From the NCBI GenBank assembly GCA_963711035.1, contig CAVQCN010000001.1:372001-436000 (forward strand): a stretch of DNA of 64,000 nucleotides, written 5' to 3'. Below the pieces are notes generated by a model. It saw only the letters and a program-made list of their open reading frames with translations. It had not been told where the DNA came from and ran no database searches. Below are positions 42,045 to 50,842 of the stretch, piece after piece. The position numbers and the translations under genes are program-made. This DNA comes from WHTK01 sp963711035. GTDB taxonomy: Bacteria; Chloroflexota; Dehalococcoidia; DSTF01; WHTK01. Positions within the stretch are counted from its first letter, which is position 1, and every line of letters begins with the position of its first letter.

Positions 42045-42661
42045 CCCTGCACCGCCTGCCCGGAACGGAGACCGAGAGCCTCCCTTTGCTGATCGAGAGC
42101 ATCCTGTTCGTTGCGCAGCAGGCCACAGACGTGCAGACGCTCGCGCTGGCGGTGCGGCGCACGCGCGGCGAGGTGACGAGGGCTCTAGACGAGCTGGACG
42201 AGCGCTACGCCGACGGTGGCATCCGCCTGCAGCGCGACGGCGACCTGGTGCAGCTGGTGTCGGCGCCGGAAGCCGGCCCTTATGTCGAGCGCTTCCTGGG
42301 CCTCGAGAGCCATCAGCGTCTCTCCGGCGCCGCGCTGGAGTCGCTTGCCATCATCGCCTACAAGCAGCCCATGACTCGCGCCGGCGTCGAAGCGGTGCGT
42401 GGTGTCAATTCGGACGCCGCCATCGCATCGCTGCTGGGCCGCGGCCTGGTCGAGGAGATCGGCCGCGCGCCGGGGCCGGGCCGTCCCGCTCTGTTCGGCA
42501 CGACGTTCAAGTTCCTGGAGCACTTCGGCCTCAGCGACCCGTCCGAGCTGCCGCCGCTGGCCAACATGACCGTGAGCGAAGACGGGCAGATCAAGCTCTC
42601 GCTGGCCGACCTGCCAGACGACGAAGACGATCTCGACGAGGACGAGCCCGCGGCCGAATGA
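42041..42661 (+). CDS. scpB: segregation and condensation protein B
   Basis: A 206-residue ScpB. Two winged-helix domains (PLLIESILFVAQQ at the start; LSGAALESLAIIAYKQPMTRAGVEAVRGVNSDAAIASLLGRGLVEEIGR in the middle) and an acidic tail. It joins SMC and ScpA in chromosome condensation. ScpA is not in the window. It overlaps the AmaP-like gene and the DUF503 gene by 4 nt. Confidence 0.93.
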   Translation: MTLHRLPGTETESLPLLIESILFVAQQATDVQTLALAVRRTRGEVTRALDELDERYADGGIRLQRDGDLVQLVSAPEAGPYVERFLGLESHQRLSGAALESLAIIAYKQPMTRAGVEAVRGVNSDAAIASLLGRGLVEEIGRAPGPGRPALFGTTFKFLEHFGLSDPSELPPLANMTVSEDGQIKLSLADLPDDEDDLDEDEPAAE

Positions 42662-42945
42662 GCGTCGCGCTCTGCCACCTGACGCTGCGCCTCCCCGAAA
42701 ACGGTTCGCTCAAGGGCAAACGGCAGGTCGTCAAGTCAATCCAGCAGCGCCTGCACAACCGCTTCAACGTCTCCGTCGCGGAAGTGGAGCACAACGACCT
42801 CTGGCAGCTTGCCGGCATCGACATCTGCGCCGTGGCCAACGACGCCGTCCACGCCAGCGAGGTCATCGCCAAGGCCGTCGCTTACATCGAGGACCTGCGC
42901 CTCGACACCGAGATTATCGAGCAGGCAGACGAAATTATCGACTAG
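42658..42945 (+). CDS. DUF503 family protein
   Basis: A 95-residue protein with the family pattern CHLTLRLPENGSLKGKRQVVKSIQQRLHNRFNVSVAEVEHNDLWQLAGI and a ferredoxin-like fold. Homologues are often beside ribosome-maturation genes (YlxP group). It overlaps scpB by 4 nt and ends the operon. Function unknown. Confidence 0.9.
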   Translation: MSVALCHLTLRLPENGSLKGKRQVVKSIQQRLHNRFNVSVAEVEHNDLWQLAGIDICAVANDAVHASEVIAKAVAYIEDLRLDTEIIEQADEIID

Positions 42946-43028
42946 AGGTCGCTTAACAGTTTCTTAGCCACCGGTCGTTTCCGACGCGCTACGCTGGAAG
43001 CCAGTTTCGTAGGTTGGAGGTACGGCAA

Positions 43029-43865
43029 ATGCTGGCACGCTTGCCGGTCCTGCTCATCGCGCTCGTCATCCTTGGCTTCGGCTTCGGCATCGTCGAGCGG
43101 TTGTGGCCCTCGCTGCGCGGCCAGAAGCGCCTGCGTCCCGGCATGTTCACCGACATCGCCTACTTCGTCTTCTCCGGCACGCTGGGACGGCTCCTCACCG
43201 GTATCTTCGCGTTCATCGTCATCGTCTTGGCTGCGCGCATCCTCGGCGTTGGGCTGACCGGCGAGCAGCTGCGCGGCCTGGCGCCACGCGAGACCTCGGT
43301 GGGCCACTGGCCCATCGGCCTGCAGCTCATCGCCTTCATCGTGCTGGCGGACTTCCTCTCGTACTGGCAGCACCGCGCCTTCCACACCTTCAGCCGGTTG
43401 TGGCGCTTCCACGCCGTCCACCACTCGTCCACGACGCTGGACTGGCTCTCGGCGGCGCGCGTGCACCCGTTGAACGATGCGCTGGCAACGGCGGCCGTGG
43501 CGACGCCGCTGCTCCTGCTCGGCTTCAGCGCCAGGACGCTCGGCGCCTACCTGCCGCTGCTCACGCTGTACGCGATTGCGCTGCACGCCAACGTGAGCTG
43601 GAGCTACGGGCCGCTGCGCTACGTCATCGCCAGTCCGGCCTTCCACCGCTGGCACCACTCCAACGCGCCCGAGGCCATCGACAAGAACTTCGCGGGCCTG
43701 ATGCCGTTGTGGGACGTGATCTTCGGGACGCTGTATCTGCCGAAGGACCTGCGCGCGACGAGCTTCGGCGTCAACGGCGAGCCGGTGCCGGGCAGCTTCC
43801 TGCCGCAGATGCTCTACCCGTTCCGCGCCCGCAGTGAGCCGGCCGAAGCCGCCAACGCCGCCTGA
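43029..43865 (+). CDS. sterol desaturase/fatty-acid hydroxylase family protein
   Basis: A 278-residue membrane di-iron oxygenase. The three His boxes are complete: HRAFH (115-119), HAVHH (128-132) and HRWHH (206-210). About four hydrophobic helices surround them. It probably hydroxylates or desaturates a lipid (fatty acid, carotenoid or hopanoid-like); the substrate is not shown. The ATG at 43029 has GGAGG 8 nt upstream. It converges with the FemAB-like gene. Confidence 0.88.
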   Translation: MLARLPVLLIALVILGFGFGIVERLWPSLRGQKRLRPGMFTDIAYFVFSGTLGRLLTGIFAFIVIVLAARILGVGLTGEQLRGLAPRETSVGHWPIGLQLIAFIVLADFLSYWQHRAFHTFSRLWRFHAVHHSSTTLDWLSAARVHPLNDALATAAVATPLLLLGFSARTLGAYLPLLTLYAIALHANVSWSYGPLRYVIASPAFHRWHHSNAPEAIDKNFAGLMPLWDVIFGTLYLPKDLRATSFGVNGEPVPGSFLPQMLYPFRARSEPAEAANAA

Positions 43866-43870
43866 TCGCG

Positions 43871-44908
43871 CTAGAATCCGCGACGGCCGAGCAGACGCCG
43901 GACCGTACCACGGGCAGCAGCCGCGCTCGCGAACAGGGCGTTGCCGCTGACCACGGCCTCCTCGTAGCGCAGGTACTCAGGATGGAACGAATCCTTGAAA
44001 CGCACCACGCCCTCGGCCGGGCCGCTGGGATTGAAGTCGTACCATCTGAAGCCGCGGTCGCAGGCGTCGCGGATCGCTTCGGCGTGGACCAGGTTGGCGG
44101 GACGCTGCTCGAAGAACCGCTCGACGAAGGCGCCATGCCAGTAGACGGCATGCCGGTTGTGATAGAAGTTCAGAGCGCCGCCGGCGACCTCATCGCCGGC
44201 CTTGACCAGCCACAGCCGGCATGCCTCGCCCGCGGCCTCTCGTAGCGCAATGAAGAACTCGAACGGATATCGGATCATCGTGGCGTCGCCCCAGCGCCGC
44301 ATCGAGTCCTCGTAGGCAGCGTAGTAGGCCTCGTAATCCGCCAGCGTTTCGGCCGGCGTGACCGTCAGCCCGGCGCGCCGTGCCTTGTTGACATTGCTCT
44401 TGTTACCGCGGCTGAAGCGCTGAAAGACGGCGTTGAACCCGTCGCGCAGGTCGATCGCCTGCGTGAAGACGTCCTCCGCATGCAGCTGCGGCGGCATGCG
44501 CCATTCGCCGTACGGGTTGCCGCGCACCGCGAGCTTCGCCGTACGCGGCCCGCGCAGACTCAGCAAGATCGCATCGACGTGCTCCTGCGAGAGTGGCGTC
44601 TCGGCAATCGGCCCGCCGAAGACGCCAAGGCTGAGGGAGTCGTACGAGCGCAGCAGTCCGCCCAGCCAGCGGCGCTCCACGAGCGGCAGCACGGCTACCG
44701 TGCCGTCCGAGAAGCGATATTCACGCGTGGCGATGTGCAGAGACGGAAACGTCCCCGTCAGCGCTTCGGACCAGGCGCGCGTATGAAAGAAGGTCGCTCG
44801 GGGTGAGTTGGCGCAGATCCGGTCCCAGACGCCGTCCGAGGCTCTCACCACTTCGGCCAGGCGGACCGGCGCCGATGCTACGGCTGTTTCTCTTACGAAC
44901 TCCGTCAT
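43871..44908 (-). CDS. FemAB-like GNAT acyltransferase
   Basis: A 345-residue protein with two tandem GNAT-like halves, the arrangement of the FemAB family and its polysaccharide-associated relatives. Marks are FFHTRAWSEAL near the start, FQRFSRGNKSNVNKARRAGL, AYEDSMRRWG and KAGDEVAGGALNFYHNRHAVYWHGAF. It may transfer an aminoacyl or acyl group to a cell-envelope glycan or lipid. It starts at ATG 44908. Not clearly in an operon. Confidence 0.8.
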   Translation of the reverse strand: MTEFVRETAVASAPVRLAEVVRASDGVWDRICANSPRATFFHTRAWSEALTGTFPSLHIATREYRFSDGTVAVLPLVERRWLGGLLRSYDSLSLGVFGGPIAETPLSQEHVDAILLSLRGPRTAKLAVRGNPYGEWRMPPQLHAEDVFTQAIDLRDGFNAVFQRFSRGNKSNVNKARRAGLTVTPAETLADYEAYYAAYEDSMRRWGDATMIRYPFEFFIALREAAGEACRLWLVKAGDEVAGGALNFYHNRHAVYWHGAFVERFFEQRPANLVHAEAIRDACDRGFRWYDFNPSGPAEGVVRFKDSFHPEYLRYEEAVVSGNALFASAAAARGTVRRLLGRRGF

Positions 44909-44985
44909 ACAAATCCCATAGACACAAACGCTTCGGCGCGGCGTTCCGTATCACCGGCGATCTATGGCAGTGGACGGAGAACGGT

Positions 44986-45333
44986 TCAGTCGCCGGGGTC
45001 GATGGTGCGGTCGAGGTGGAGCCAGATGGCGCGCGACAGGCGCAGGAAAAGCGGCACGCTGAGCAGCGTCTGCGCCAATGCGAACGTCAGCACGGCCCAC
45101 AGCGGCCACTCGACGACCACGGCCAGCGCCATCGCGACAGGCAGGATCGTAAAGACGCCGAGGCCGTAGCTGACGTACATGGCGCCGAGGAAGTAGCCTG
45201 GGCCGCGCTCGTACAGCAGATTGCAGACGGGGCAGCGTTCGTGCATCAGGAACAGGCCAGCGAGGCCGGGGCGGAAGATGGCACCTCGGCCGCAGCGCGG
45301 GCAGCGGCCGAAGACGATACCGGAGAGCTTCAA
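44986..45333 (-). CDS. DUF983 family membrane protein
   Basis: A 115-residue protein with a zinc-ribbon head (CPRCG at about 11-15, CPVC at about 35-38) and two hydrophobic helices (about 49-75 and 79-102). DUF983 members are found near oxidase and membrane genes; function unknown. It starts at a TTG about 10 nt after the aldolase stop, so translation is likely coupled. Confidence 0.8.
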   Translation of the reverse strand: MKLSGIVFGRCPRCGRGAIFRPGLAGLFLMHERCPVCNLLYERGPGYFLGAMYVSYGLGVFTILPVAMALAVVVEWPLWAVLTFALAQTLLSVPLFLRLSRAIWLHLDRTIDPGD

Positions 45334-45343
45334 ACCGGGCGCA

Positions 45344-46054
45344 TCAGGAGAGTGACGAGCCCTCGTTTCGGTAGTTCGTGCCGGCAGCCGCGAACGAAGC
45401 AGCGCGTTCCTGCGTGGCGGTCACCATGTCGGACGGGATCGGCTGGACGCCGCCCACGCCGTGAGCGCGCAGCACGATTTCCGCGGACTCCTCGACCACC
45501 ATGTTGGCGCGCACAGCGGCCGTGACCGAATCGCCGAACGCGAGCACGCCGTGGTTGGCGAGCAGGACGGCGCGAATCTTGTCGTAGGTACGCAGCACAC
45601 CGGCGATGTTCTCGACGGACTGCTGGGAACCCCGCGGGCCGTACGGCGCCAGAGGCACGCCTTCCGACATACCGGCACGGATCAGCGCCTCGTACGCGGC
45701 GGGGATGGCCTGACCGGCGACCGCGAAGCCGGTCGCGAACGGCGAGTGCGTGTGAATGACGCTCGTGAAGCCGGGACGCGTGCGGTAGACGACGGCGTGC
45801 ATCTGCACGATCTCAGCGCCGACCGGCTCAACGGTGCCGTCCAGCAACCTGCCATCGTAGCCGAACAGGGCGATGTTCTTGCGCTTGAGGCGCCCCAGGG
45901 TGCCACCGGCGGTGAGAAGGAAAGCATCCATATCGGGCGCCTTGACGCTGATGTTGCCGTGCAGGCTCTTGGTCATGATGCCGGACTCGACCACCTGCTC
46001 TGCCGCTTCGAGGATCTCCTCGATCTGCTTGCTGTATCCCCCCGCCTTGGACAT
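45344..46054 (-). CDS. class II aldolase/adducin family protein
   Basis: A 236-residue zinc aldolase of the fuculose-phosphate/ribulose-phosphate family. The zinc ligands HTHSPFA (about 101-107) and LANHGVLAFG (about 166-175) and the catalytic Glu region (GAEIVQMH) are present. SLHGNISVK is the phosphate-binding stretch. AAGGAGG lies 6 nt before the ATG. It may be an aldolase, epimerase or decarboxylase; substrate unknown. Confidence 0.87.
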   Translation of the reverse strand: MSKAGGYSKQIEEILEAAEQVVESGIMTKSLHGNISVKAPDMDAFLLTAGGTLGRLKRKNIALFGYDGRLLDGTVEPVGAEIVQMHAVVYRTRPGFTSVIHTHSPFATGFAVAGQAIPAAYEALIRAGMSEGVPLAPYGPRGSQQSVENIAGVLRTYDKIRAVLLANHGVLAFGDSVTAAVRANMVVEESAEIVLRAHGVGGVQPIPSDMVTATQERAASFAAAGTNYRNEGSSLS

Positions 46055-46121
46055 TACGGCCTCCTTCAGGATGAGCCTGCTAGACTCGATGCTGACTTCG
46101 AGATCGTCTTTCAGAGGAAGT

Positions 46122-46667
46122 ATGAGTACGTACCTCGGACGCGGTCAAGCTGACGAGAGGCGCCGCATTCTGCGCCGCTTCGTCGCGCCGTTGCTATTAT
46201 GCCTGCTGCTCGCGGGCTGCGGCGGCACCGGCAAGGACGCTACGCCGACGCCCGCATCGACAGCCACGCCGGCCGGCCCCACCCTCACGCTGCTCGACTC
46301 GTCGGGCAATCCGCACGTCCTGAGCATCGAGATCGCGGAGACAGAAGCGCAGCGCAATGTCGGCCTCTCCAACCGCCAGAGCCTGGCCCCGGACGGCGGC
46401 ATGCTCTTCATCTTCGACCCCACGAAGCTCGGGCTTGGCTTCTGGATGAAGGACACATACATCCCTCTCTCAGTCGCCTTCATCGACCGCTGCGGCGCCA
46501 TCATGAATATCCAGGACATGCAGCCGCTGTCGCTCGACCTGCACAACGCCGCCGGAGAGTACGCCTTCGGCCTCGAGGTCAACCAGGGCTGGTTCGCCAA
46601 TAACGACATCCATGTCGGCGATACGATGCAAGTTCCAGCGCAGTACCAGTACCCGGGCTGCTTCTAG
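46122..46667 (+). CDS. DUF192 lipoprotein
   Basis: A 181-residue lipoprotein. After a basic N-terminus comes a hydrophobic segment with lipobox LLLAGC (about residue 30), a Pro/Thr linker, then a DUF192 domain (ETEAQRNVGLSNRQSLAPDGGMLFIFD and FWMKDTYIPLSVAFID), a small beta-barrel family of unknown function. The ATG at 46122 has GAGGA 4 nt upstream. Its stop shares CTAG with the convergent methyltransferase stop. Confidence 0.85.
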   Translation: MSTYLGRGQADERRRILRRFVAPLLLCLLLAGCGGTGKDATPTPASTATPAGPTLTLLDSSGNPHVLSIEIAETEAQRNVGLSNRQSLAPDGGMLFIFDPTKLGLGFWMKDTYIPLSVAFIDRCGAIMNIQDMQPLSLDLHNAAGEYAFGLEVNQGWFANNDIHVGDTMQVPAQYQYPGCF

Positions 46668-47773
46668 AGGATGATCAGCTCCGGATCCAGACCGCCGAAG
46701 CGCAGGTCGAGCCAGAGCTGATCGGGGCTCTCCGGCGCGACGCTGATCACGACGTCCGGGCGGTACTCGCGCAGGAAGGCAGGCGCCACCACTTCGTTGC
46801 CGTGCCCCGCCAGGAACCGTCCTTGCCGCCCCGAATCGCCGTCGACGACGAAGAGGTCGTGGCTCTCGCGTCCCGCGGCGCTGAGCAACGAGGCCGTGGG
46901 CGCGCCGGAACCCCAGAGAACCGCCCGCTGACCGGCGCTGCGCACGCGATGCAGCGTCTTGTTCCAGGCATGGAGCCGTGTGGCGCTATTGTCGCGGAAG
47001 TACGCGATGAGACTCTTGAGATGGTCGACGTCCTGCTCGCCGTCCCAGAAGGGACCGTCCTGCGCCACACCGGCCACCGCATCGATGCGCAGCGATCCGG
47101 CCTCGGCGTTGCGATGCAGGTCGAGGACCTGGAATTGGCGGCTGCGGAAGAGGCGTGCCAGTGAGCCGAGGCTGAAGTAGGAGCAGCGGTCGTAGCGCGC
47201 CTCCCAGAACGCGAGCCCGCGCAGGATGCGCTCCACGTCGCCGACCTCGAAGAACAGTACCGGTGCACGCTGCTGATTGATCGAGCGCCGCAGCAGCTGG
47301 ATCAAATCGCCGACGCGCTGGGTGCGGTCCAGGCTGAAGCGTCCGGAAACGAACTCGGCCCGCTCCGCAACAGGTGCCGCCGAATCGCCGGCTTGGATGC
47401 CGACACCGCGGTTGGCGCCGAGCCGGCAGAGCTCGGCCAGGAAGGACGCGTCGCCGCCGATATCGAGCACGTCCTTGCCGTGCAGGTCGTAGCGTTCCAC
47501 CAGCTGCTCCGCCAGCAGCCGGATCGACTCGTCGTCAGTCGTCGTGCCACTGTGCGGGTTCTGCGGCGCCTCATCCAGCCGCCGCGGATCGAACAGCACG
47601 TTCTGCACGAAGCCGCAGGCAGGACAGAAGGCGAGACGGATGTGGCCGGTGGGGAAGTCGAATGCCTCCTGGCGCGTGGCGAGCAGCGCCGTGCCAAGCG
47701 GCACGCAGCGTTGCTCGTGGAAGGCGATCAGCCCCCTCGCTCCACAGCTGAAGCACCTGGTCGCCGCGCGCAC
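46664..47773 (-). CDS. sugar C-methyltransferase-like protein, divergent copy
   Basis: A 369-residue relative of the next upstream gene (NDP-hexose 3-C-methyltransferase family): N-terminal zinc pair CFSCG/CPACG, a SAM-type Rossmann domain (VLDIGGDASFLAELC), and a C-terminal Rossmann domain (VLWGSGAPTASLLSAAG). The HxEH stretch that marks the active site in the neighbour reads ARYDRCSYFS here, so the catalytic His residues appear lost. The start is a GTG with GAGGAG close upstream. Last gene of the polysaccharide cluster. Confidence 0.72.
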   Translation of the reverse strand: MRAATRCFSCGARGLIAFHEQRCVPLGTALLATRQEAFDFPTGHIRLAFCPACGFVQNVLFDPRRLDEAPQNPHSGTTTDDESIRLLAEQLVERYDLHGKDVLDIGGDASFLAELCRLGANRGVGIQAGDSAAPVAERAEFVSGRFSLDRTQRVGDLIQLLRRSINQQRAPVLFFEVGDVERILRGLAFWEARYDRCSYFSLGSLARLFRSRQFQVLDLHRNAEAGSLRIDAVAGVAQDGPFWDGEQDVDHLKSLIAYFRDNSATRLHAWNKTLHRVRSAGQRAVLWGSGAPTASLLSAAGRESHDLFVVDGDSGRQGRFLAGHGNEVVAPAFLREYRPDVVISVAPESPDQLWLDLRFGGLDPELIIL

Positions 47774-47785
47774 GGGCTCCTCTTT

Positions 47786-49027
47786 CTACACGATGGCTGG
47801 CTCGGGCAGCGGCACGATGAACCGCCCGCCCATGCGCCGGTACGTCTCCTGCTGGTCGAGGATCTCGTCGCGTGCGTCCCAGGCCAGCAGCAGAGCGTAG
47901 TCGGGCCGGTTGCTCACCAGGCGTTCAGCGGGCAGGATGGCGAGCTGCACGCCCGGGATGAAACGGCCCTGCTTGTGCACGTTGCTGTCGACGACGTAAT
48001 CGAGGAAGCTGCCGCCGATGCCGCAGTAGTTGAGCAGCGTCGTATTGTTGGCCGTGGCGCCGTAACCTACGATGTGCGAACCAGCAGCCTTCAGCTCTCC
48101 CAGCAGCGACAGCAGGCGCAGCTTCACGGCCTCGGCACAGCGCGTCAGGTCCGCGTAGAAGACGCCGCGGTGCATGCCCAGGGCCTCTTCCTCCGCTAGC
48201 AGCGACTTGACCGTGTCACTCTCGCCCGGCTGCGCCCCCACGTAGCAGCGGAGCGTGCCTTCGCCCTCGTGCCGCCGCTCCACGTGCTGTACACAGAGGC
48301 CCTCGCTCTGCAGCAAGGCGGCCAGCGACGTCAGGGAGAAGTAGCAGAGGTGCTCGTGGTGCACCGCGTCGAACTGCGCGGCGTCCACTAGATCGCGCAC
48401 GTACGGCACCTCGATGAAGGCCAGGCCGTCTTCCTTGAGGAGCAGCTGCACACCGGCGAGGAAACCGTGCAGATCGGCGACGCGGTTCAGCACGTGACTG
48501 CCGACGATCAGGTCCGCCTGCCGGCCTTCCCCGCGCAGGTGCACGGCCAGCGACCTCGTGAATGCGCTCGGCAACGTCGGAATCCCGCAGCGCCGCGCCA
48601 CCTGGGCCGGGCCTGACGCGGGGTCGATACCGAGGACCGGCACGCGACGGTCCTGGAAGTGGCGCAGAAGGTAGCCATCGTTGCTGCCGATCTCGACGAC
48701 GAAGCTGTCGCCGTTCAGCTGACGCTCGCGGATCAGGGTGACGGCCAGTGAACGGGCCCGCTCCACCGCCCCGGCCAAAGACGAAGAGAACGTCCGATAG
48801 CCCTCGTCGTACAGCACCGAGGACGGCACCGTCTGCATCGCCTGCACGAGGCTGCAGCGGCGACACAGCACCAGGTCCAGCGGGTAGCTTGCCTCGGCGT
48901 CTTCCAGCTGGGCAGGCGACACCAGCATGCTCGCCAGCGGTAGCCTGCCGAGCGAGAAGATCGGCTCGAGGTCAGACGACTCGCAGGACCGGCAGGTGGA
49001 CCTGACGAGGAAGACCCTAGGCTCCAT
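47786..49027 (-). CDS. sugar C-methyltransferase family protein
   Basis: A 413-residue three-part protein: putative zinc-binding domain (CRSCESSD, CRRCS), SAM domain (VVEIGSNDGYLLRHF, about 110-125) and C-terminal domain (HIVGYGATANNTTLLNYCG). VHHEHLCYFS near 228-237 is the His-rich catalytic stretch of the NDP-hexose C-methyltransferases such as TylC3 and TcaB9. It probably adds a branch methyl to a keto-sugar nucleotide. Starts at ATG, overlapping the epimerase gene by 11 nt. Confidence 0.88.
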   Translation of the reverse strand: MEPRVFLVRSTCRSCESSDLEPIFSLGRLPLASMLVSPAQLEDAEASYPLDLVLCRRCSLVQAMQTVPSSVLYDEGYRTFSSSLAGAVERARSLAVTLIRERQLNGDSFVVEIGSNDGYLLRHFQDRRVPVLGIDPASGPAQVARRCGIPTLPSAFTRSLAVHLRGEGRQADLIVGSHVLNRVADLHGFLAGVQLLLKEDGLAFIEVPYVRDLVDAAQFDAVHHEHLCYFSLTSLAALLQSEGLCVQHVERRHEGEGTLRCYVGAQPGESDTVKSLLAEEEALGMHRGVFYADLTRCAEAVKLRLLSLLGELKAAGSHIVGYGATANNTTLLNYCGIGGSFLDYVVDSNVHKQGRFIPGVQLAILPAERLVSNRPDYALLLAWDARDEILDQQETYRRMGGRFIVPLPEPAIV

Positions 49028-50066
49028 GCGCAGTCAGGAAGCGACTGCGGCGGCGCAGGTTCTGGTCGAGTTCGCCGGATTCCATCAGGGCGCGGACTTG
49101 CTTGAGCCGCTGGTAGGAGGGTCCGGCGAAGGCGTCTTCCTGCAGGCCGTAGCGCTGGAAGGCGGCGTAAATCTCTTCCACGCCCTTGCGCACTGTCCAC
49201 TGCGGTTGGAAGGCCGGCAGCACGCGCGCGATCTTGTCGCAGCTGACGCGGTAGTTGCGGACGTCGGCGCTGGCATTGTCGCTGTAAGTGACACGCGAGC
49301 CGGGCACTACCTCGTGAACGATCTCGGCCACGTCCCGGATGAGGTAGTTCTCCGCCGTGGCGCCAATGTTGAAAGCCTGGTCGTGGACCAGCGTGCGCGG
49401 CGCTTCCATGATCACCAGGAAGGCACGCGAGATGTCTTCGATGTGTACCAGCGGCCGCCAGGAGCTGCCGTCGCTCTTGAGCAGCGCCTCTCCCGTGAGG
49501 AAGGCGGCGCCGGTCAGGTTGTTGACCACGAGGTCGCCGCGCAGGCGAGGCGAGAGGCCGTAGGCGGTCGAGTTGCGCAGGTAGGTCGGGCTGAAGCCGG
49601 CGTCTGCCAGACGCGTGACATCCTCTTCGACCTTGATCTTAGACCAGCCGTACGCCGTCACCGGGTTGAAGCCGGCCTCTTCTGTGAGGTAGTCGTCGCC
49701 GGAAGCGCCGTACAGGCTGCAGGACGACGAGAACAGAAAGCGCGAGACGCCCGCCGCCTTCGCCAACCGGGCGATGCGCACCGAGGCGCGGTAATTGATC
49801 TCGTACGTCAGCTCCGGGTCCAGGTCGCCCAGCGGGTCGTTGGACAGCGCGGCGAGGTGAATGACCGCGTCGAAGCCCTGCAAATCGCTCTCCTGGACGT
49901 CGCGCACGTCCTTGTGGATGGAGGGCACGGGCGCAATCGGCGCGCCGGTACCGCAGCCCTCAAACAGGTCGTTGTCGAGACCGACGACGTCGTGGCCGGC
50001 GCGCTGCAGAAACGGCACCAGCACGGTACCGATGTATCCGTTGTGTCCCGTAACCAGAACTCTCAT
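49017..50066 (-). CDS. NAD-dependent sugar epimerase/dehydratase
   Basis: A 349-residue extended SDR with intact NAD motif GHNGYIG (7-13) and catalytic YGWSK (Tyr/Lys kept). FSSSCSLYG and NSTAYGLSPRLRGD support a sugar-nucleotide substrate. It presumably epimerises or reduces an intermediate made by gmd or the cytidylyltransferase. Overlaps the C-methyltransferase gene and starts 5 nt after the nucleotidyltransferase-like gene. Confidence 0.88.
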   Translation of the reverse strand: MRVLVTGHNGYIGTVLVPFLQRAGHDVVGLDNDLFEGCGTGAPIAPVPSIHKDVRDVQESDLQGFDAVIHLAALSNDPLGDLDPELTYEINYRASVRIARLAKAAGVSRFLFSSSCSLYGASGDDYLTEEAGFNPVTAYGWSKIKVEEDVTRLADAGFSPTYLRNSTAYGLSPRLRGDLVVNNLTGAAFLTGEALLKSDGSSWRPLVHIEDISRAFLVIMEAPRTLVHDQAFNIGATAENYLIRDVAEIVHEVVPGSRVTYSDNASADVRNYRVSCDKIARVLPAFQPQWTVRKGVEEIYAAFQRYGLQEDAFAGPSYQRLKQVRALMESGELDQNLRRRSRFLTAHGA

Positions 50067-50071
50067 CGTTG

Positions 50072-50842
50072 CTACCTCCAGGTCTTCCAGGGCGGGCTGC
50101 CGGACTGCCAGAGCTCGTCCAGCAGCTGCTTGTCCCGCAACGTTTCCAATGCTTGCCAGAAGGACGCGTGCTTGTAAGCCATGAGTTGACCTTCTCGCGC
50201 CAGGTGGTCCAGCGGCTCGGCCTCCCAGGAGGTCGAGTCGCAGTCGATATAGCTCAGTGCTTCGGGCTCGAGGATGAAGAATGAGCTGGTGATCCAGCCG
50301 TCGGAGAACTGGGGCTTCTCGGCGAACCGGACGATGCGGTCGCCATCGAGATCGAGCATGCCGAAGCGTGGCTGCGGCCGCACCGCTGCAACCGTTGCCA
50401 GGCGGCCGTGCGAGCGGTGAAACTGCAACGCCTCGCCCATGTCGATGTCTGAGACGCTGTTGTCGCCGGCCAGAATGAACGTCCCGTCGCCTATCGCCGC
50501 CGCCAGGCGCCGCAGCCGTCCGCCCGAGGCGATATCGGAGCCCGTATCGACCAGCTCGAGGCTCACGGCGCCGGCGAGGACAGCGTCGTCGTGCAGATAG
50601 CCGACGACCTCGGCGGGCCGGTCGCCCAGCGCGACGACGAAGTCGTGAACGCCCTGTTCAGAAGCGCCCTTGAGGATGTGCCACAGCACCGGCCGCCCGC
50701 CGACCTCGACCATGACGCCGGGCCGTGGACGGGCGCCGCCCGCCAGGCGGCTACATTCGGCCGCCATCACCACGAGCTTCACGCCGTCCAGGGCCGCCGC
50801 CTTGCGAATACGTGACGCGACAGCCGCATGACTACGGTCCAT
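50072..50842 (-). CDS. nucleotidyltransferase-fold protein with degenerate active site
   Basis: A 256-residue RfbF-like sugar nucleotidyltransferase fold, closely similar to the gene at 56932-57756 over the later half (both have FHRSHGRLAT and QLMAY). The N-terminal NTP loop normally reads LAGGxGTRL then PKPM; here it reads MAAECSRLAGG and RPRPGVMVEVGG, so the catalytic Lys is Gly and the glycine-rich loop is altered. GDN replaces the catalytic GDG. It is likely inactive or changed in role. The ATG at 50842 overlaps the upstream stop by 1 nt and has GGAGGT upstream, ruling out the GC-rich extension to 50983. Confidence 0.82.
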   Translation of the reverse strand: MDRSHAAVASRIRKAAALDGVKLVVMAAECSRLAGGARPRPGVMVEVGGRPVLWHILKGASEQGVHDFVVALGDRPAEVVGYLHDDAVLAGAVSLELVDTGSDIASGGRLRRLAAAIGDGTFILAGDNSVSDIDMGEALQFHRSHGRLATVAAVRPQPRFGMLDLDGDRIVRFAEKPQFSDGWITSSFFILEPEALSYIDCDSTSWEAEPLDHLAREGQLMAYKHASFWQALETLRDKQLLDELWQSGSPPWKTWR

